The position numbers and the translations under genes were made by a program. The notes beneath the pieces were generated by a model. That model was not told where the DNA came from. It saw only the letters and a list, made by a program, of their open reading frames with translations, and searched no databases. From Prevotellaceae bacterium UBA6974 (GTDB taxonomy: Bacteria > Bacteroidota > Bacteroidia > Bacteroidales > Bacteroidaceae), in the NCBI GenBank assembly GCA_002450165.1, contig DJYQ01000048.1, positions 57,653 to 121,652 on the forward strand: a stretch of DNA of 64,000 bases, read 5' to 3'. Positions within the stretch are counted from its first letter, which is position 1; each line of letters opens with the position of its first letter. Below are positions 34,612-43,681 of the stretch, in pieces.

Positions 34612-37600
34612 ATGAAAAGGCTATTAACCTCCACTTTGTTCTTAGTTGCAGTTTTGCTCAACACTGCAGCACAGGCAATTACATTAGACAAAAGTTCCTT
34701 GCGGCTGAATCCAGGCGAGACATACTCCTTGAAAATATATTATTATGGACAAGAAGAGAATGTGGATACATATGAGACTTATTACAACATCTCGTCCAGC
34801 AATCCTGCTGTTGCGACCGTTTCCACCAAGGGGTTTGTCACAGCTATCTCTTCCGGCACATGTACAATAACGGTTAAGGAAAAATTCAGTTCCGCCGCTG
34901 CCACGTGTTCAGTAACGGTTCTAAATCCTACCCCGGTAAGCTCTGTTTCATTAAACAAGTCGGAGTTGGTATTAAAGGAATCGGAAACAGAGCAGCTGGC
35001 TGCCAACATCCTGCCTGCAGATGCCGGGAACAAGACTCTGACATGGACTACCACTGATCCATACACAGCCAAAGTCAGCAGTTCGGGACTCGTAACTGCA
35101 GTTAGTCCAGGCACCGCAACTATCACGGCAACGGCACATAATGGCAAAAGCGCCAGTTGCCAGGTTACCGTGAAATCAACTGAAACCGAATCATGCAAAT
35201 ACATTTACAAGAGTGACGGAGAACTGGTAGTTATTCCTACGGAATATATAGTCTCATACACTCATGTAGGCAAAGTCCACACATGGAATCTGTTGGGAGA
35301 CGACGAATTTAAACTTGCAGACTCGGAACTGTCCAGTATCCAGGACAATTATATTGGTGACCTGCCAACATTCGAGAGTTTCAAGTTTAACAACAAGTTC
35401 AACGACCAGTTGTTTGATGATGCAGAAGGAACCATCGACAATGTTAATAACAAGGTTACTGCTACAGCAGCAGTAATCGGCAAGCGCCTGATTCCAAGTT
35501 TCAAACTACCCGAAGGTGCAAATGCATACGTTGACGGAATCCAACAGATCAGCAAACAGACAAGTCATAGATTCGAGACTCCCATACAATACACCGTTGC
35601 TTACCCTAAAAACTACATATATCACACACGTAAGGTTCAAGACGAAATCTGGAGCACACCCGGAATCATTAACGAAGATGATAAATGGATACTCACAAAA
35701 CTGAACCTCACCCCTGACAACTTCTCTACAGACTACCCCAGCTTCAACGCAAGTGAAGGAGTTGCAAGTCTTGTAGACAACAACATCAATACATGCTTCC
35801 ACACAGGATGGGGCTCTGCACAGCCAACATGGCGCGCTAACGGATATTGGGGTGACGGGTATACCGTATGGCCATATCTGCAAATCGAGCCGGCAGAGTC
35901 CTTGGAGGCATTCAAATTCGGATACACCACACGAAACACTGACGACAAATATGCTCCTCTTGGATTCATCCTGCAGGCAAGCAACGACGGAACAAACTGG
36001 ATAGACATCAAACACTACAAAAAAGAGACGGATGATATTCCCGATAAATTGGAAACCACATATTTGTCCAACGTCATACAATTGAAACAGCCATACAGCA
36101 AATTCCGCATACAACTAACAGCCTCAGGCAATAAGAATTACCTCGTGTTCAGCGAATTCGCCATGTACAAGGCCGAACCTAATCCAGACTATACCGGGAT
36201 CAGCGAAGAGCCCGAACTGATTCAGCCTGCCATATATGATCATACATTCGTCCCCTTTGGCCGTACATACAAGGTAATTGTAGACTATCCAACAGACCAC
36301 CCGACTACCCAGTATAGCGTACCACGCATTGATCTGACCATTAATTTCGGTGACGGAAACACATCATCAGCATGGGATGCCAGTCATTGGATTGGCATGA
36401 ATGGCAAAGAAACATGGCACAATGCCACATTCACAATGGACGGAGCCGGCGTATGGGAGGATATCCCAGCAACGTCTATGAAAGTCAAGGGACGCGGAAA
36501 TTCATCCTGGACACCTTCATATAACAGCAAGAATCCTTATCGCATGAAATTCCCCGAGAAAGTCAAGATGTGCGGACTAAGCGGAGGAAAGAACTGGGTC
36601 CTGCTGGCAAACAAGCTGACCGGCAGTATGACGACCAATGCCATAGCTATGAAGATTGCGGATCAGGTAGGTTCACTGGCATGTAACCACATCATCCCTG
36701 TAGAGTTGTACGTCAACGGCAACTATCGCGGCAGTTACAATCTGACAGAAAAGGTCGGTATTGCCAACAACAGCATTGACATAACAATTGACAAGAATGA
36801 TCCCAAGTACGAAGGTTGGACAGATGACCAATTGTCGGAGGAGAAATTAGTTAAGGAAGCCAACGCATGTCTGCTGGAACTGGACACATATTATGACGAG
36901 ACACACAAGTTCAAGACATTCCAATACAGCATAGCAACCAACATCAAATCTCCGGATTACGAAGAATCTGACGACAGACGCACGCTGACCGAGAATCAAA
37001 TCAAGAACAGCTTTAACAAGGTAGCAACATTGCTGAAGAACGGTCCGACATATAATGCAGGCATTTATGAACGATATACAGACTATATAGATATGGATGC
37101 ATGGGCACGCGCCTGGTTCGTTAATGACCTGACACGAAATCAGGAGTGCAAACACCCCAAGAGCTGGTATGTCTACAACGAAGATATCCAGAATGGAGCC
37201 TTGTGGCAATTCGGTCCAGTATGGGATTTTGACTGGGCGTTCGGTTACGACGGCACAAGTAAATACTATGTCTACAGTGCTGACACAGATATCCTTAATG
37301 GTTGTACAGCCAGTAACCTCGGCTATCCTTTCTTTGATGCATTACGCACATCTATACTGGCACAACAGGCATATTACAAGGTATGGAGACATTACGTAGA
37401 CCACGACGGCCTGACTGACCTGCTAGAACACATTGATGACTATTACAATTACGCTCAGCCTTCACTGCAGCACAATGCAAGCCAGTGGAACGGAGAGGGC
37501 AACAACTATGCTACACAGACGACAAATGCCAAGAACTGGCTGACCACACGCTATAACTTTTTATGGAATAATCTGGCAAAATATGCTGACATCTACGAAG

Positions 37601-37803
37601 ACGATATCATCAAGCCCGAAGATCCCGGTCAGCCTACTGATGTACAAAGTTTGATGAACGATCCGCAAGGTCCGAATAGGCTGGTAGATGTCTATACAAT
37701 TAACGGCATACGCATACGCAGACAAGTACCATTGCTTAACAGCACGACCGGTTTGGCTCCTGGTTTGTATATCATCGAAGGCCGCAAGATTTCCGTAAGG
37801 TAA
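34612..37803 (+). CDS. Secreted CotH-like kinase-fold protein with Ig-like and discoidin-like domains
   Basis: 1063 residues with signal peptide MKRLLTSTLFLVAVLLNTAAQA. Two BIG2-type Ig-like domains (about 20-105 and 108-190; each has SSNPAVATVS- or TTDPYTAKVS-like strands). A discoidin-like segment at about 380-520 has DNNINTCFHTGW and ILQASNDGTNW. The CotH domain (about 560-950) has VKGRGNSSW near 627, KNWVLLANKL, ELYVNGNYRGSYNLTEKV and VWDFDWAFGY near 870. The tail, YTINGIRIRR...PGLYIIEGRK, is the same type as the 1-956 protein and suggests a sorting signal. CotH proteins are atypical protein kinases in spores; in Bacteroidetes the surface target is unknown. Confidence 0.9.
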   Translation: MKRLLTSTLFLVAVLLNTAAQAITLDKSSLRLNPGETYSLKIYYYGQEENVDTYETYYNISSSNPAVATVSTKGFVTAISSGTCTITVKEKFSSAAATCSVTVLNPTPVSSVSLNKSELVLKESETEQLAANILPADAGNKTLTWTTTDPYTAKVSSSGLVTAVSPGTATITATAHNGKSASCQVTVKSTETESCKYIYKSDGELVVIPTEYIVSYTHVGKVHTWNLLGDDEFKLADSELSSIQDNYIGDLPTFESFKFNNKFNDQLFDDAEGTIDNVNNKVTATAAVIGKRLIPSFKLPEGANAYVDGIQQISKQTSHRFETPIQYTVAYPKNYIYHTRKVQDEIWSTPGIINEDDKWILTKLNLTPDNFSTDYPSFNASEGVASLVDNNINTCFHTGWGSAQPTWRANGYWGDGYTVWPYLQIEPAESLEAFKFGYTTRNTDDKYAPLGFILQASNDGTNWIDIKHYKKETDDIPDKLETTYLSNVIQLKQPYSKFRIQLTASGNKNYLVFSEFAMYKAEPNPDYTGISEEPELIQPAIYDHTFVPFGRTYKVIVDYPTDHPTTQYSVPRIDLTINFGDGNTSSAWDASHWIGMNGKETWHNATFTMDGAGVWEDIPATSMKVKGRGNSSWTPSYNSKNPYRMKFPEKVKMCGLSGGKNWVLLANKLTGSMTTNAIAMKIADQVGSLACNHIIPVELYVNGNYRGSYNLTEKVGIANNSIDITIDKNDPKYEGWTDDQLSEEKLVKEANACLLELDTYYDETHKFKTFQYSIATNIKSPDYEESDDRRTLTENQIKNSFNKVATLLKNGPTYNAGIYERYTDYIDMDAWARAWFVNDLTRNQECKHPKSWYVYNEDIQNGALWQFGPVWDFDWAFGYDGTSKYYVYSADTDILNGCTASNLGYPFFDALRTSILAQQAYYKVWRHYVDHDGLTDLLEHIDDYYNYAQPSLQHNASQWNGEGNNYATQTTNAKNWLTTRYNFLWNNLAKYADIYEDDIIKPEDPGQPTDVQSLMNDPQGPNRLVDVYTINGIRIRRQVPLLNSTTGLAPGLYIIEGRKISVR

Positions 37804-37827
37804 TCCTGCCACGGGAGCACATATAAC

Positions 37828-37870
37828 AAAATCTCCAGAAATGAACGACATTCACTCTGGAGATTTTTTA
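37828..37870 (+). terminator. Terminator after the CotH-like gene
   Basis: A perfect 12-base stem AAAATCTCCAGA (37828-37839) with TCTGGAGATTTT (37856-37867) and a T-run to 37869. On the minus strand the A-run gives a shorter U-tail that may help end asnA. Confidence 0.9.
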
Positions 37871-37896
37871 TTGAAGCTAATCGTAAAATGACAATG

Positions 37897-38934
37897 TCAA
37901 ATCAGCGTCATTCCCAATTTCTTGCATTCCCGACGCATTTCCTCCGGCCAGATACTGGACTGTGTCTCACCTATATGAGCCTTATGCAGAAGAACCATAC
38001 ATAAACGGCTCTGACCCAAACCACCACCAATACTCAGTGGCAATGTATCAGATAAAAGGCGACGGTGGAAATAAAGATTACGACGCTCTGTCTTTCCCTG
38101 AAGTTCCAACTGACGCTCCAAAGCCACTTTGTCAACACGAATACCCATTGAACTGAGTTCGATACTACGACCTAAAATAGGATACCAAATAAGCAAGTCA
38201 CCATTCAAGCCATTGAAGCCATCCTCATTTGGACTGCTCCAGTCATCATAGTCCGGTGCACGCAAGTCATGCTCCCTGCCATCACTCAACTTGCCACCAA
38301 TACCAATAATAAACACTGCTCCAAATTCCTGACATATCAAATCCTCACGCTCCTTGGGAGACCTGTCCGGGTACATACGTACAAGTTCTTCGCTATGGAC
38401 AAAGTATACATCTTCTGGCAGGAATGCCTTTAGCTGGGGGTATGTTTCGCAAATATAGAACTCGGTACGTAGTATTGCGCTGTAGATTTTCTTAACGATG
38501 CGGCGCAGAAAAGCCAGGTTTCGCTGGTCGACAGTCATGGTACGTTCCCAATCCCACTGATCAACATACAGGGAATGAATATTATCCAGCTCTTCATCAG
38601 CACGTATGGCATTCATATCTGTGATAATGCCATATCCAGGTTGTATCTCATACTCAGCGAGAGTGACCCGCTTCCATTTTGCCAACGAGTGTACGACTTC
38701 GGCTATGCTTTCGTCCATATCCTTTATGGGGAACGAAACCGGACGCTCAATTCCATTCAGGTCATCATTCAATCCCAACCCACGCAACACAAACAATGGT
38801 GCTGTTACACGGCGCAAACGCAACTCTGTACTGAGGCTGTTAAGAAAAAAATCCTTAATCTTCTTGATTGCAAGCTCTGTTTGCTTCAAGTCAAGAGCAG
38901 GCTTATAATTTGCAGGTTTTAGTAGTTTACTCAT
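37897..38934 (-). CDS. asnA: Aspartate-ammonia ligase
   Basis: ATP-dependent synthesis of asparagine from aspartate and ammonia in the cytoplasm. The start at 38934 (MSKLLKPANYK) is preferred to the ATG at 38949, as the family begins this way. The 345 residues fit AsnA: RVTAPLFVLRGLGLNDDLNGIERPVSFP, YVDQWDWE, FGAVFIIGIGGKLSDGREHDLRAPDYDDW, SSMGIRVDK and IGGGLGQSRLCM are class-II synthetase-like motifs. It is a single gene with its own -7 box. Confidence 0.96.
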   Translation of the reverse strand: MSKLLKPANYKPALDLKQTELAIKKIKDFFLNSLSTELRLRRVTAPLFVLRGLGLNDDLNGIERPVSFPIKDMDESIAEVVHSLAKWKRVTLAEYEIQPGYGIITDMNAIRADEELDNIHSLYVDQWDWERTMTVDQRNLAFLRRIVKKIYSAILRTEFYICETYPQLKAFLPEDVYFVHSEELVRMYPDRSPKEREDLICQEFGAVFIIGIGGKLSDGREHDLRAPDYDDWSSPNEDGFNGLNGDLLIWYPILGRSIELSSMGIRVDKVALERQLELQGKTERRNLYFHRRLLSDTLPLSIGGGLGQSRLCMVLLHKAHIGETQSSIWPEEMRRECKKLGMTLI

Positions 38935-38957
38935 GAATTTTACTATCAATTTGCCAG

Positions 38958-38965
38958 CAAAGATA
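38958..38965 (-). promoter_or_regulatory. -7 box for asnA
   Basis: The minus strand reads TATCTTTG, 24 bases before the ATG at 38934. Confidence 0.55.
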
Positions 38966-39073
38966 TATCTTTTTAATGAAAAATGTAATTATTACAGTAT
39001 AATTTTTTATACTTTTGAAACGCTATTCAACAAAATATAACACTGAAAAATATGGCGAATACGGAATAATTCG

Positions 39074-39081
39074 TACATTTG
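39074..39081 (+). promoter_or_regulatory. -7 box for the OmpA-type lipoprotein operon
   Basis: TACATTTG, 49 bases before the ATG at 39130. A second candidate, TACTTTTG, is at 39010-39017, so two start sites are possible. Confidence 0.5.
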
Positions 39082-39129
39082 CACGGCAAAACAAGACGAA
39101 ACATACCATAATATTAATACTTACCTATT

Positions 39130-39984
39130 ATGAAGACAAGCAAATTATGTATGATAGCTGCAACTGCTGTTCTGCTTATGGGCAGTTGTGCCAGCAAAAA
39201 GGACCTTCTTGCTGCACAAAGCAAGTTGGAAACATGCCAGAGCGACAACAACAATCTGCAGGTTGAATTGGCCAAGTACCAAGCTCAGAACAAGGCTCTG
39301 GAAAGCCAGATGGCAGAAAAGAATGCTACTATCACAGAGATGAAGGAAGGGATGAGAGTCATGCAGCAAACCCTGGATAACAGCATTAACCAAGGCGGTG
39401 CCAACATCAGCAAACTTGTTGATGAAATCAATGCAAGCAACAAATATATCAAGCAGTTGATTGATGCCAAGAGCAAGAGTGACAGTCTGAACCTGGCTCT
39501 CAGCAATCGTCTGACACGCTCGCTGAGCAAGGAGGAACTTAAGGATGTTGATGTACAGGTACTGAAGGGTGTGGTCTATATCAGTCTGAACGATAATATG
39601 CTCTACAAGAGCGGTAGTTATGAAATCAGCCCGGCTGCAAGCGAGACTCTGTCCAAAATTGCAAAGATAATCACAGACTATAGCGACTACGAAGTGCTTG
39701 TAGAGGGAAATACAGACAATGTACCTATCAGTAAGACTAACATTCGCAACAACTGGGATTTGAGTGCTCTACGCGCAAGTAGCGTCGTACAGGAACTCCA
39801 GAACAAGTACAATGTAAATCCCAAACGGCTGAGTGCAGCCGGTCGTGGAGAATACAACACCATTGCAGACAACAGTACTGCAGATGGCAGGGCACGCAAC
39901 CGTCGTACACAGATTATCATCACTCCCAAACTGGATCAGTTCCTGGACTTAATCGACCAGGCTCCATCTGAAGAAATCAAATAA
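39130..39984 (+). CDS. OmpA-family peptidoglycan-binding lipoprotein
   Basis: 284 residues. The lipobox ends LLMGSC (Cys20). A coiled-coil stretch (about 25-130, Gln/Lys/Glu-rich with LETCQSDNNNLQVELAKYQAQ-type heptads) precedes the OmpA C-terminal domain (about 155-275), with LVEGNTDNVPI, NWDLSALRASSVVQEL, LSAAGRGEYN and the closing NRRTQIII. It probably links the outer membrane to the cell wall. The stop and the next start overlap (TAATG). Confidence 0.93.
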   Translation: MKTSKLCMIAATAVLLMGSCASKKDLLAAQSKLETCQSDNNNLQVELAKYQAQNKALESQMAEKNATITEMKEGMRVMQQTLDNSINQGGANISKLVDEINASNKYIKQLIDAKSKSDSLNLALSNRLTRSLSKEELKDVDVQVLKGVVYISLNDNMLYKSGSYEISPAASETLSKIAKIITDYSDYEVLVEGNTDNVPISKTNIRNNWDLSALRASSVVQELQNKYNVNPKRLSAAGRGEYNTIADNSTADGRARNRRTQIIITPKLDQFLDLIDQAPSEEIK

Positions 39985-40517
39985 TGAAGCACCTTTTGAT
40001 ATTACTCCTGCCGGCCATAATCCTGTCAGGATGCAAGGACAAGACCGTCCAGCAAGAAAATACGCCAAAGAAACAGGAAGGAGTACTTTCACGCAAAATG
40101 CCCGACCTGCACACAACTGACACATGTAATTCTAACGGACACAAATACGTTTATACTATAGACCGCATTTCCAATGACTCACTTGGATATGTGATTGACG
40201 AATTTGGGGATAAGTTCAGTGCAACCACACTTACTATAGGTGTAACACGTGACGGCAGCCATATGTTCAGTCACACATTTACAAAAGCCAGTTTCAAGGC
40301 TTACCTGACTGAGGAATTTCTGGACAACAGCATTGTAGATGGTTGCCGGTTCATCAAAGTAGATGGTGGCAATGTATATTTTGAACTTGCCGTCAGCTAT
40401 CCCGACAGCGATATGAGTCAGCCGTTCCTGCTGACAATTGCGCCCAATGGCAGTTACAATTTATCAAAAGACGACAGTCTTTTTGAAGATGACGACTCAG
40501 ACAGGGATGGTGTATAA
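39984..40517 (+). CDS. Lipoprotein, DUF4738-like
   Basis: 177 residues with a lipobox ending ILSGC (Cys17), a short Lys/Gln/Glu linker and a beta-rich body (YVYTIDRISNDSLGYVIDEFGDKF; ATTLTIGVTRDGSHMF; an acidic DDSDRD C-terminus). The pattern fits the DUF4738 family of Bacteroidetes; the function is unknown. It is coupled to the OmpA-type gene by a one-base overlap and to the HAD gene by an 11-base overlap. Confidence 0.75.
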   Translation: MKHLLILLLPAIILSGCKDKTVQQENTPKKQEGVLSRKMPDLHTTDTCNSNGHKYVYTIDRISNDSLGYVIDEFGDKFSATTLTIGVTRDGSHMFSHTFTKASFKAYLTEEFLDNSIVDGCRFIKVDGGNVYFELAVSYPDSDMSQPFLLTIAPNGSYNLSKDDSLFEDDDSDRDGV

Positions 40518-41241
40518 TCTGGAAGAAAATCTTAATATCAAACTAAACAGCGCTGCTTTGAAGGCAGTGCTGTTTGATATGGACGGTGTCCTGTTTGACA
40601 GCATGGGAAACCATGCCGAAGCATGGATAAGGGCCATGAAACAGCATGGGCTGTCAATGACCAGGGAAGATGTGTATATGAACGAAGGACGTACTGGCGA
40701 AGGCACAATAGATATCTTTACGCAACGCAATTGGGGGCGTGATGCCAATGAACAGGAAATATTGGCCATATACAAGACCAAAAGCGACATATTCAACACA
40801 CTTCCTGCTGTGCAGCCAATGAGTGGCGCAGCAAATGTGCTGAACCATATACGAGAACGGGCAGTGATGCGAGTACTGGTAACAGGCAGCGGACAGTTAT
40901 CACTTCTGGAACGACTTGAGAAAGCCTATCCTGGACATTTTAAAGAAGAATTAATGGTCACCGCCTTTGACGTAAAACATGGTAAGCCCAATCCCGAACC
41001 ATACCTTATGGGCTTGGAAAAAGCCGGACACGCTTTAGGGCTTGGCACCCCACTACCTGCCAACCATGCCATTGTCGTTGAAAACGCACCGCTTGGAATA
41101 CAAGCTGCAAAAGCAGCCGGAATCTTTTGTATCGCGGTCAACACTGGACCATTGGGAGACCATATCCTGTATGATGCAGGAGCAGACATAGTTCTGCCAA
41201 ATATGGCTGAACTGGCATACAGACTAAAACAGACACACTAA
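40507..41241 (+). CDS. HAD-superfamily sugar-phosphatase/phosphoglucomutase-like hydrolase
   Basis: 244 residues. The start at 40507 (MVYNLEENLNIK) is chosen because the frame from 40438 lies inside the previous gene. Motif I is FDMDGVLFDSM (the two catalytic Asp), motif II VTGSGQ, motif III the Lys in HGKPNPEPYL and motif IV VVENAPLGIQAAKAAG, with a helical cap after motif I. This is the beta-phosphoglucomutase-like subgroup; the substrate is unknown. Confidence 0.9.
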   Translation: MVYNLEENLNIKLNSAALKAVLFDMDGVLFDSMGNHAEAWIRAMKQHGLSMTREDVYMNEGRTGEGTIDIFTQRNWGRDANEQEILAIYKTKSDIFNTLPAVQPMSGAANVLNHIRERAVMRVLVTGSGQLSLLERLEKAYPGHFKEELMVTAFDVKHGKPNPEPYLMGLEKAGHALGLGTPLPANHAIVVENAPLGIQAAKAAGIFCIAVNTGPLGDHILYDAGADIVLPNMAELAYRLKQTH

Positions 41242-41276
41242 AGGCCCGGAAATTCCGAGCCCTTAGTATTTTTTGC
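41241..41276 (+). terminator. Weak terminator between the HAD gene and pgi
   Basis: AAGG...CGG with CCG...CCTT forms an imperfect stem with an internal loop, followed by TATTTTTT. It lies in the short convergent gap. Confidence 0.35.
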
Positions 41277-41285
41277 CAACCTATA

Positions 41286-42620
41286 TTACAAGCGAGCTTT
41301 TATCTCCTCTGTTTCCTTTTCATAACCCGGTTTGCCTAACAATGCAAACATATTCTTCTTGTACGCCTCGACACCAGGCTGATCGAACGGATTGACCTTC
41401 AGCAACAGACCGCTTATACCACAACCTTTTTCAAACATATAGATTAACTGACCGATATTGTATTCATCTATACGGTCAATTGTAAACTTGATATTTGGGA
41501 CACCACCGTCAACATGTGCAAGCTGAGTTCCCAACTCAGCCATCTTGTTGACTTCGTCCACGCGTCTGCCTGCAAGGAAATTTAGTCCATCCAGGTTTTC
41601 CTTGTCATTTGGCACGCGCAACTCATGATTTGGCTGTGCAACACTCAGCACAGTCTCGAAGATTGTGCGTTCACCATCCTGTATCCACTGTCCCATTGAA
41701 TGCAGGTCTGTTGTCAAGTCAACACTGGCAGGGAAAATACCCTTGCCGTCCTTACCCTCACTTTCACCATACAACTGTTTCCACCACTCTCCCACATTAT
41801 GCAGTTTAGGCTGATAGTTGGCAAGTATTTCAATTTTCTTTCCGCTCTGATACAAGGCATTACGTGTCGCAGCATACAAAGCAGCAGGATTCTGACGGAA
41901 CGGCACGCTAAGGGATGTCTGCTCCTCCATATCCCGAGCTCCCTTGACCAATTCTGCAATATCAAAACCCGCCACGGCTATTGGCAACAGACCCACCGGT
42001 GTGAGCACGCTGAAGCGACCTCCTACATTGTCAGGAATAACAAATGAAGTATATCCCTCCTTGTCAGCTGTTGTACGTGCAGCGCCGCGCTTGGCATCTG
42101 TCACAGCTACGATAACCTTACGAGCCTCATCCTTACCACGCTGCTCTTCGCACATAGTTTTTAACAGACGGAAAGTCAAAGCTGTCTCGGTGGTTGTGCC
42201 ACTCTTGCTGATATTGATTATACCAAATCGTACACCCTTCAGATACCCAATAAGCTCACTTAGATAATCCTCTCCTATGTTATTTCCAGCAAACAGGATT
42301 CGTGGATACTTGGTACTCTGCAGCCAGCCAAAGGAATTGCTCAACGCATCAATAACCATACGTGCACCCAGATAACTGCCACCTATACCAGCCACTACTA
42401 CTGCATCACAATTTTCCTGCAGCGTCTTTGCACAAGCATTTACCTCGGCAATAAATTCAGGTGTGATACTACTGGGAAGATGCATCCAACCAAGGAAATC
42501 GTTACCTGCACAGGTACCGTCCTCCAATGACTTCTGTGCCTCTGCAACCCTGCTCTCAAAGGCACTGATTGCTGCATCACCCACAAATGATGATGCCTTT
42601 GTAATGTCAAGTGTTACCAT
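41286..42620 (-). CDS. pgi: Glucose-6-phosphate isomerase
   Basis: Glycolytic isomerase, 444 residues (the short bacterial form). It shows [19 protein letters not shown], the SIS-type [15 protein letters not shown] phosphate-binding loop, [17 protein letters not shown] (family signature), and [31 protein letters not shown] at the C-terminal end with the catalytic Lys. It is last in the lysS-gpsA-pgi run, 22 bases after gpsA. Confidence 0.97.
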   Translation of the reverse strand: MVTLDITKASSFVGDAAISAFESRVAEAQKSLEDGTCAGNDFLGWMHLPSSITPEFIAEVNACAKTLQENCDAVVVAGIGGSYLGARMVIDALSNSFGWLQSTKYPRILFAGNNIGEDYLSELIGYLKGVRFGIINISKSGTTTETALTFRLLKTMCEEQRGKDEARKVIVAVTDAKRGAARTTADKEGYTSFVIPDNVGGRFSVLTPVGLLPIAVAGFDIAELVKGARDMEEQTSLSVPFRQNPAALYAATRNALYQSGKKIEILANYQPKLHNVGEWWKQLYGESEGKDGKGIFPASVDLTTDLHSMGQWIQDGERTIFETVLSVAQPNHELRVPNDKENLDGLNFLAGRRVDEVNKMAELGTQLAHVDGGVPNIKFTIDRIDEYNIGQLIYMFEKGCGISGLLLKVNPFDQPGVEAYKKNMFALLGKPGYEKETEEIKARL

Positions 42621-42642
42621 TATTATTGTATATTAAATTATA

Positions 42643-43638
42643 TTATCTAAAAGCCTCGCTCAGGAGTTTTATTTCTATACTTGGACTGATACGTTCGTAC
42701 AATATATTATAGACGGCGTCTAGAATAGGCATATTAACGTGCAAATGGCGGTTGATGTCCTTCATACATTTAGTTCCAAAATATCCCTCAGCAATCATTT
42801 CCATCTCCAACTGTGCACTTTTAACACTGTATCCCTGTCCTATCATTGTACCGAACACACGGTTTCTTGAGAAATTGCTATAGCCGGTAACAAGCAGGTC
42901 ACCTGTGTACACGCTGTCTATGATATTGCGGTCTGCCATCGGATACACCGTCTGGAGGAAGCGTTGCATCTCCTGAGCAGCATTGGCCATAAGGACTGCC
43001 TGAAAATTATCACCGTATTTCAAACCGTGACATATACCGGAGGCAATACTGTACACATTCTTCAGTACACTTGCATATTCAATGCCTATTACATCCTGGC
43101 TGACCTTGGTCTTGACATACTCACTACTGCCCAGATGAGATGCAAACTCCTCCGCCTTCTGGACATCCGCACAACCTATGGTCAAATACGTCAGACGGTT
43201 CAGAGCAACCTCCTCGGCATGACTGGGACCGCCTATAACTGCAAGATTCTCGTCCGGGACATTGTATATCTGATGAAAATACTCACTACAGATAAGGTTC
43301 TCGTCCGGTACGATACCCTTGATTGCAGTGACAATAAAATTATCACGCAAACGGCATTTCAGTTTCTTGAGATGTCCCTTCAAATATGGAGATGGGGTTA
43401 CAAATACCAAAGTATGACAATTGGACACCACCTCGTTGATATCACTGGAGAAATGAATTCTGCTGACATCAAAGTGTACGCTGGTCAAGTATGCCGGATT
43501 ATGACCCAGACGCTTGAAATCACTGATACGGTCGTCCCTACGCAGATACCACCATATCTCGTCTGTCTGCTCCAGCAACATCTTGGCTATAGCTGTTGCC
43601 CAACTACCACCTCCCAGCACTGCTATCTTTCCTATCAT
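42643..43638 (-). CDS. gpsA: Glycerol-3-phosphate dehydrogenase [NAD(P)+]
   Basis: Makes sn-glycerol-3-phosphate for phospholipids. The start at 43638 (MIGKIAVLGGGSWATAIA) puts the Rossmann GGGSWATA loop at the normal place; an ATG five codons earlier (43653) is possible. In 331 residues it has FVTPSPYLKGHL, IKGIVPDENL, the catalytic Lys in SVLKNVYSIASGICHGLKYGDN and RNRVFG. The order between lysS and pgi is the same as I recall for Bacteroides genomes. Confidence 0.95.
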   Translation of the reverse strand: MIGKIAVLGGGSWATAIAKMLLEQTDEIWWYLRRDDRISDFKRLGHNPAYLTSVHFDVSRIHFSSDINEVVSNCHTLVFVTPSPYLKGHLKKLKCRLRDNFIVTAIKGIVPDENLICSEYFHQIYNVPDENLAVIGGPSHAEEVALNRLTYLTIGCADVQKAEEFASHLGSSEYVKTKVSQDVIGIEYASVLKNVYSIASGICHGLKYGDNFQAVLMANAAQEMQRFLQTVYPMADRNIIDSVYTGDLLVTGYSNFSRNRVFGTMIGQGYSVKSAQLEMEMIAEGYFGTKCMKDINRHLHVNMPILDAVYNILYERISPSIEIKLLSEAFR

Positions 43639-43681
43639 AGTTTTGCCGTTCAATGCGCACTATGCACGTTCCACAGTAATT

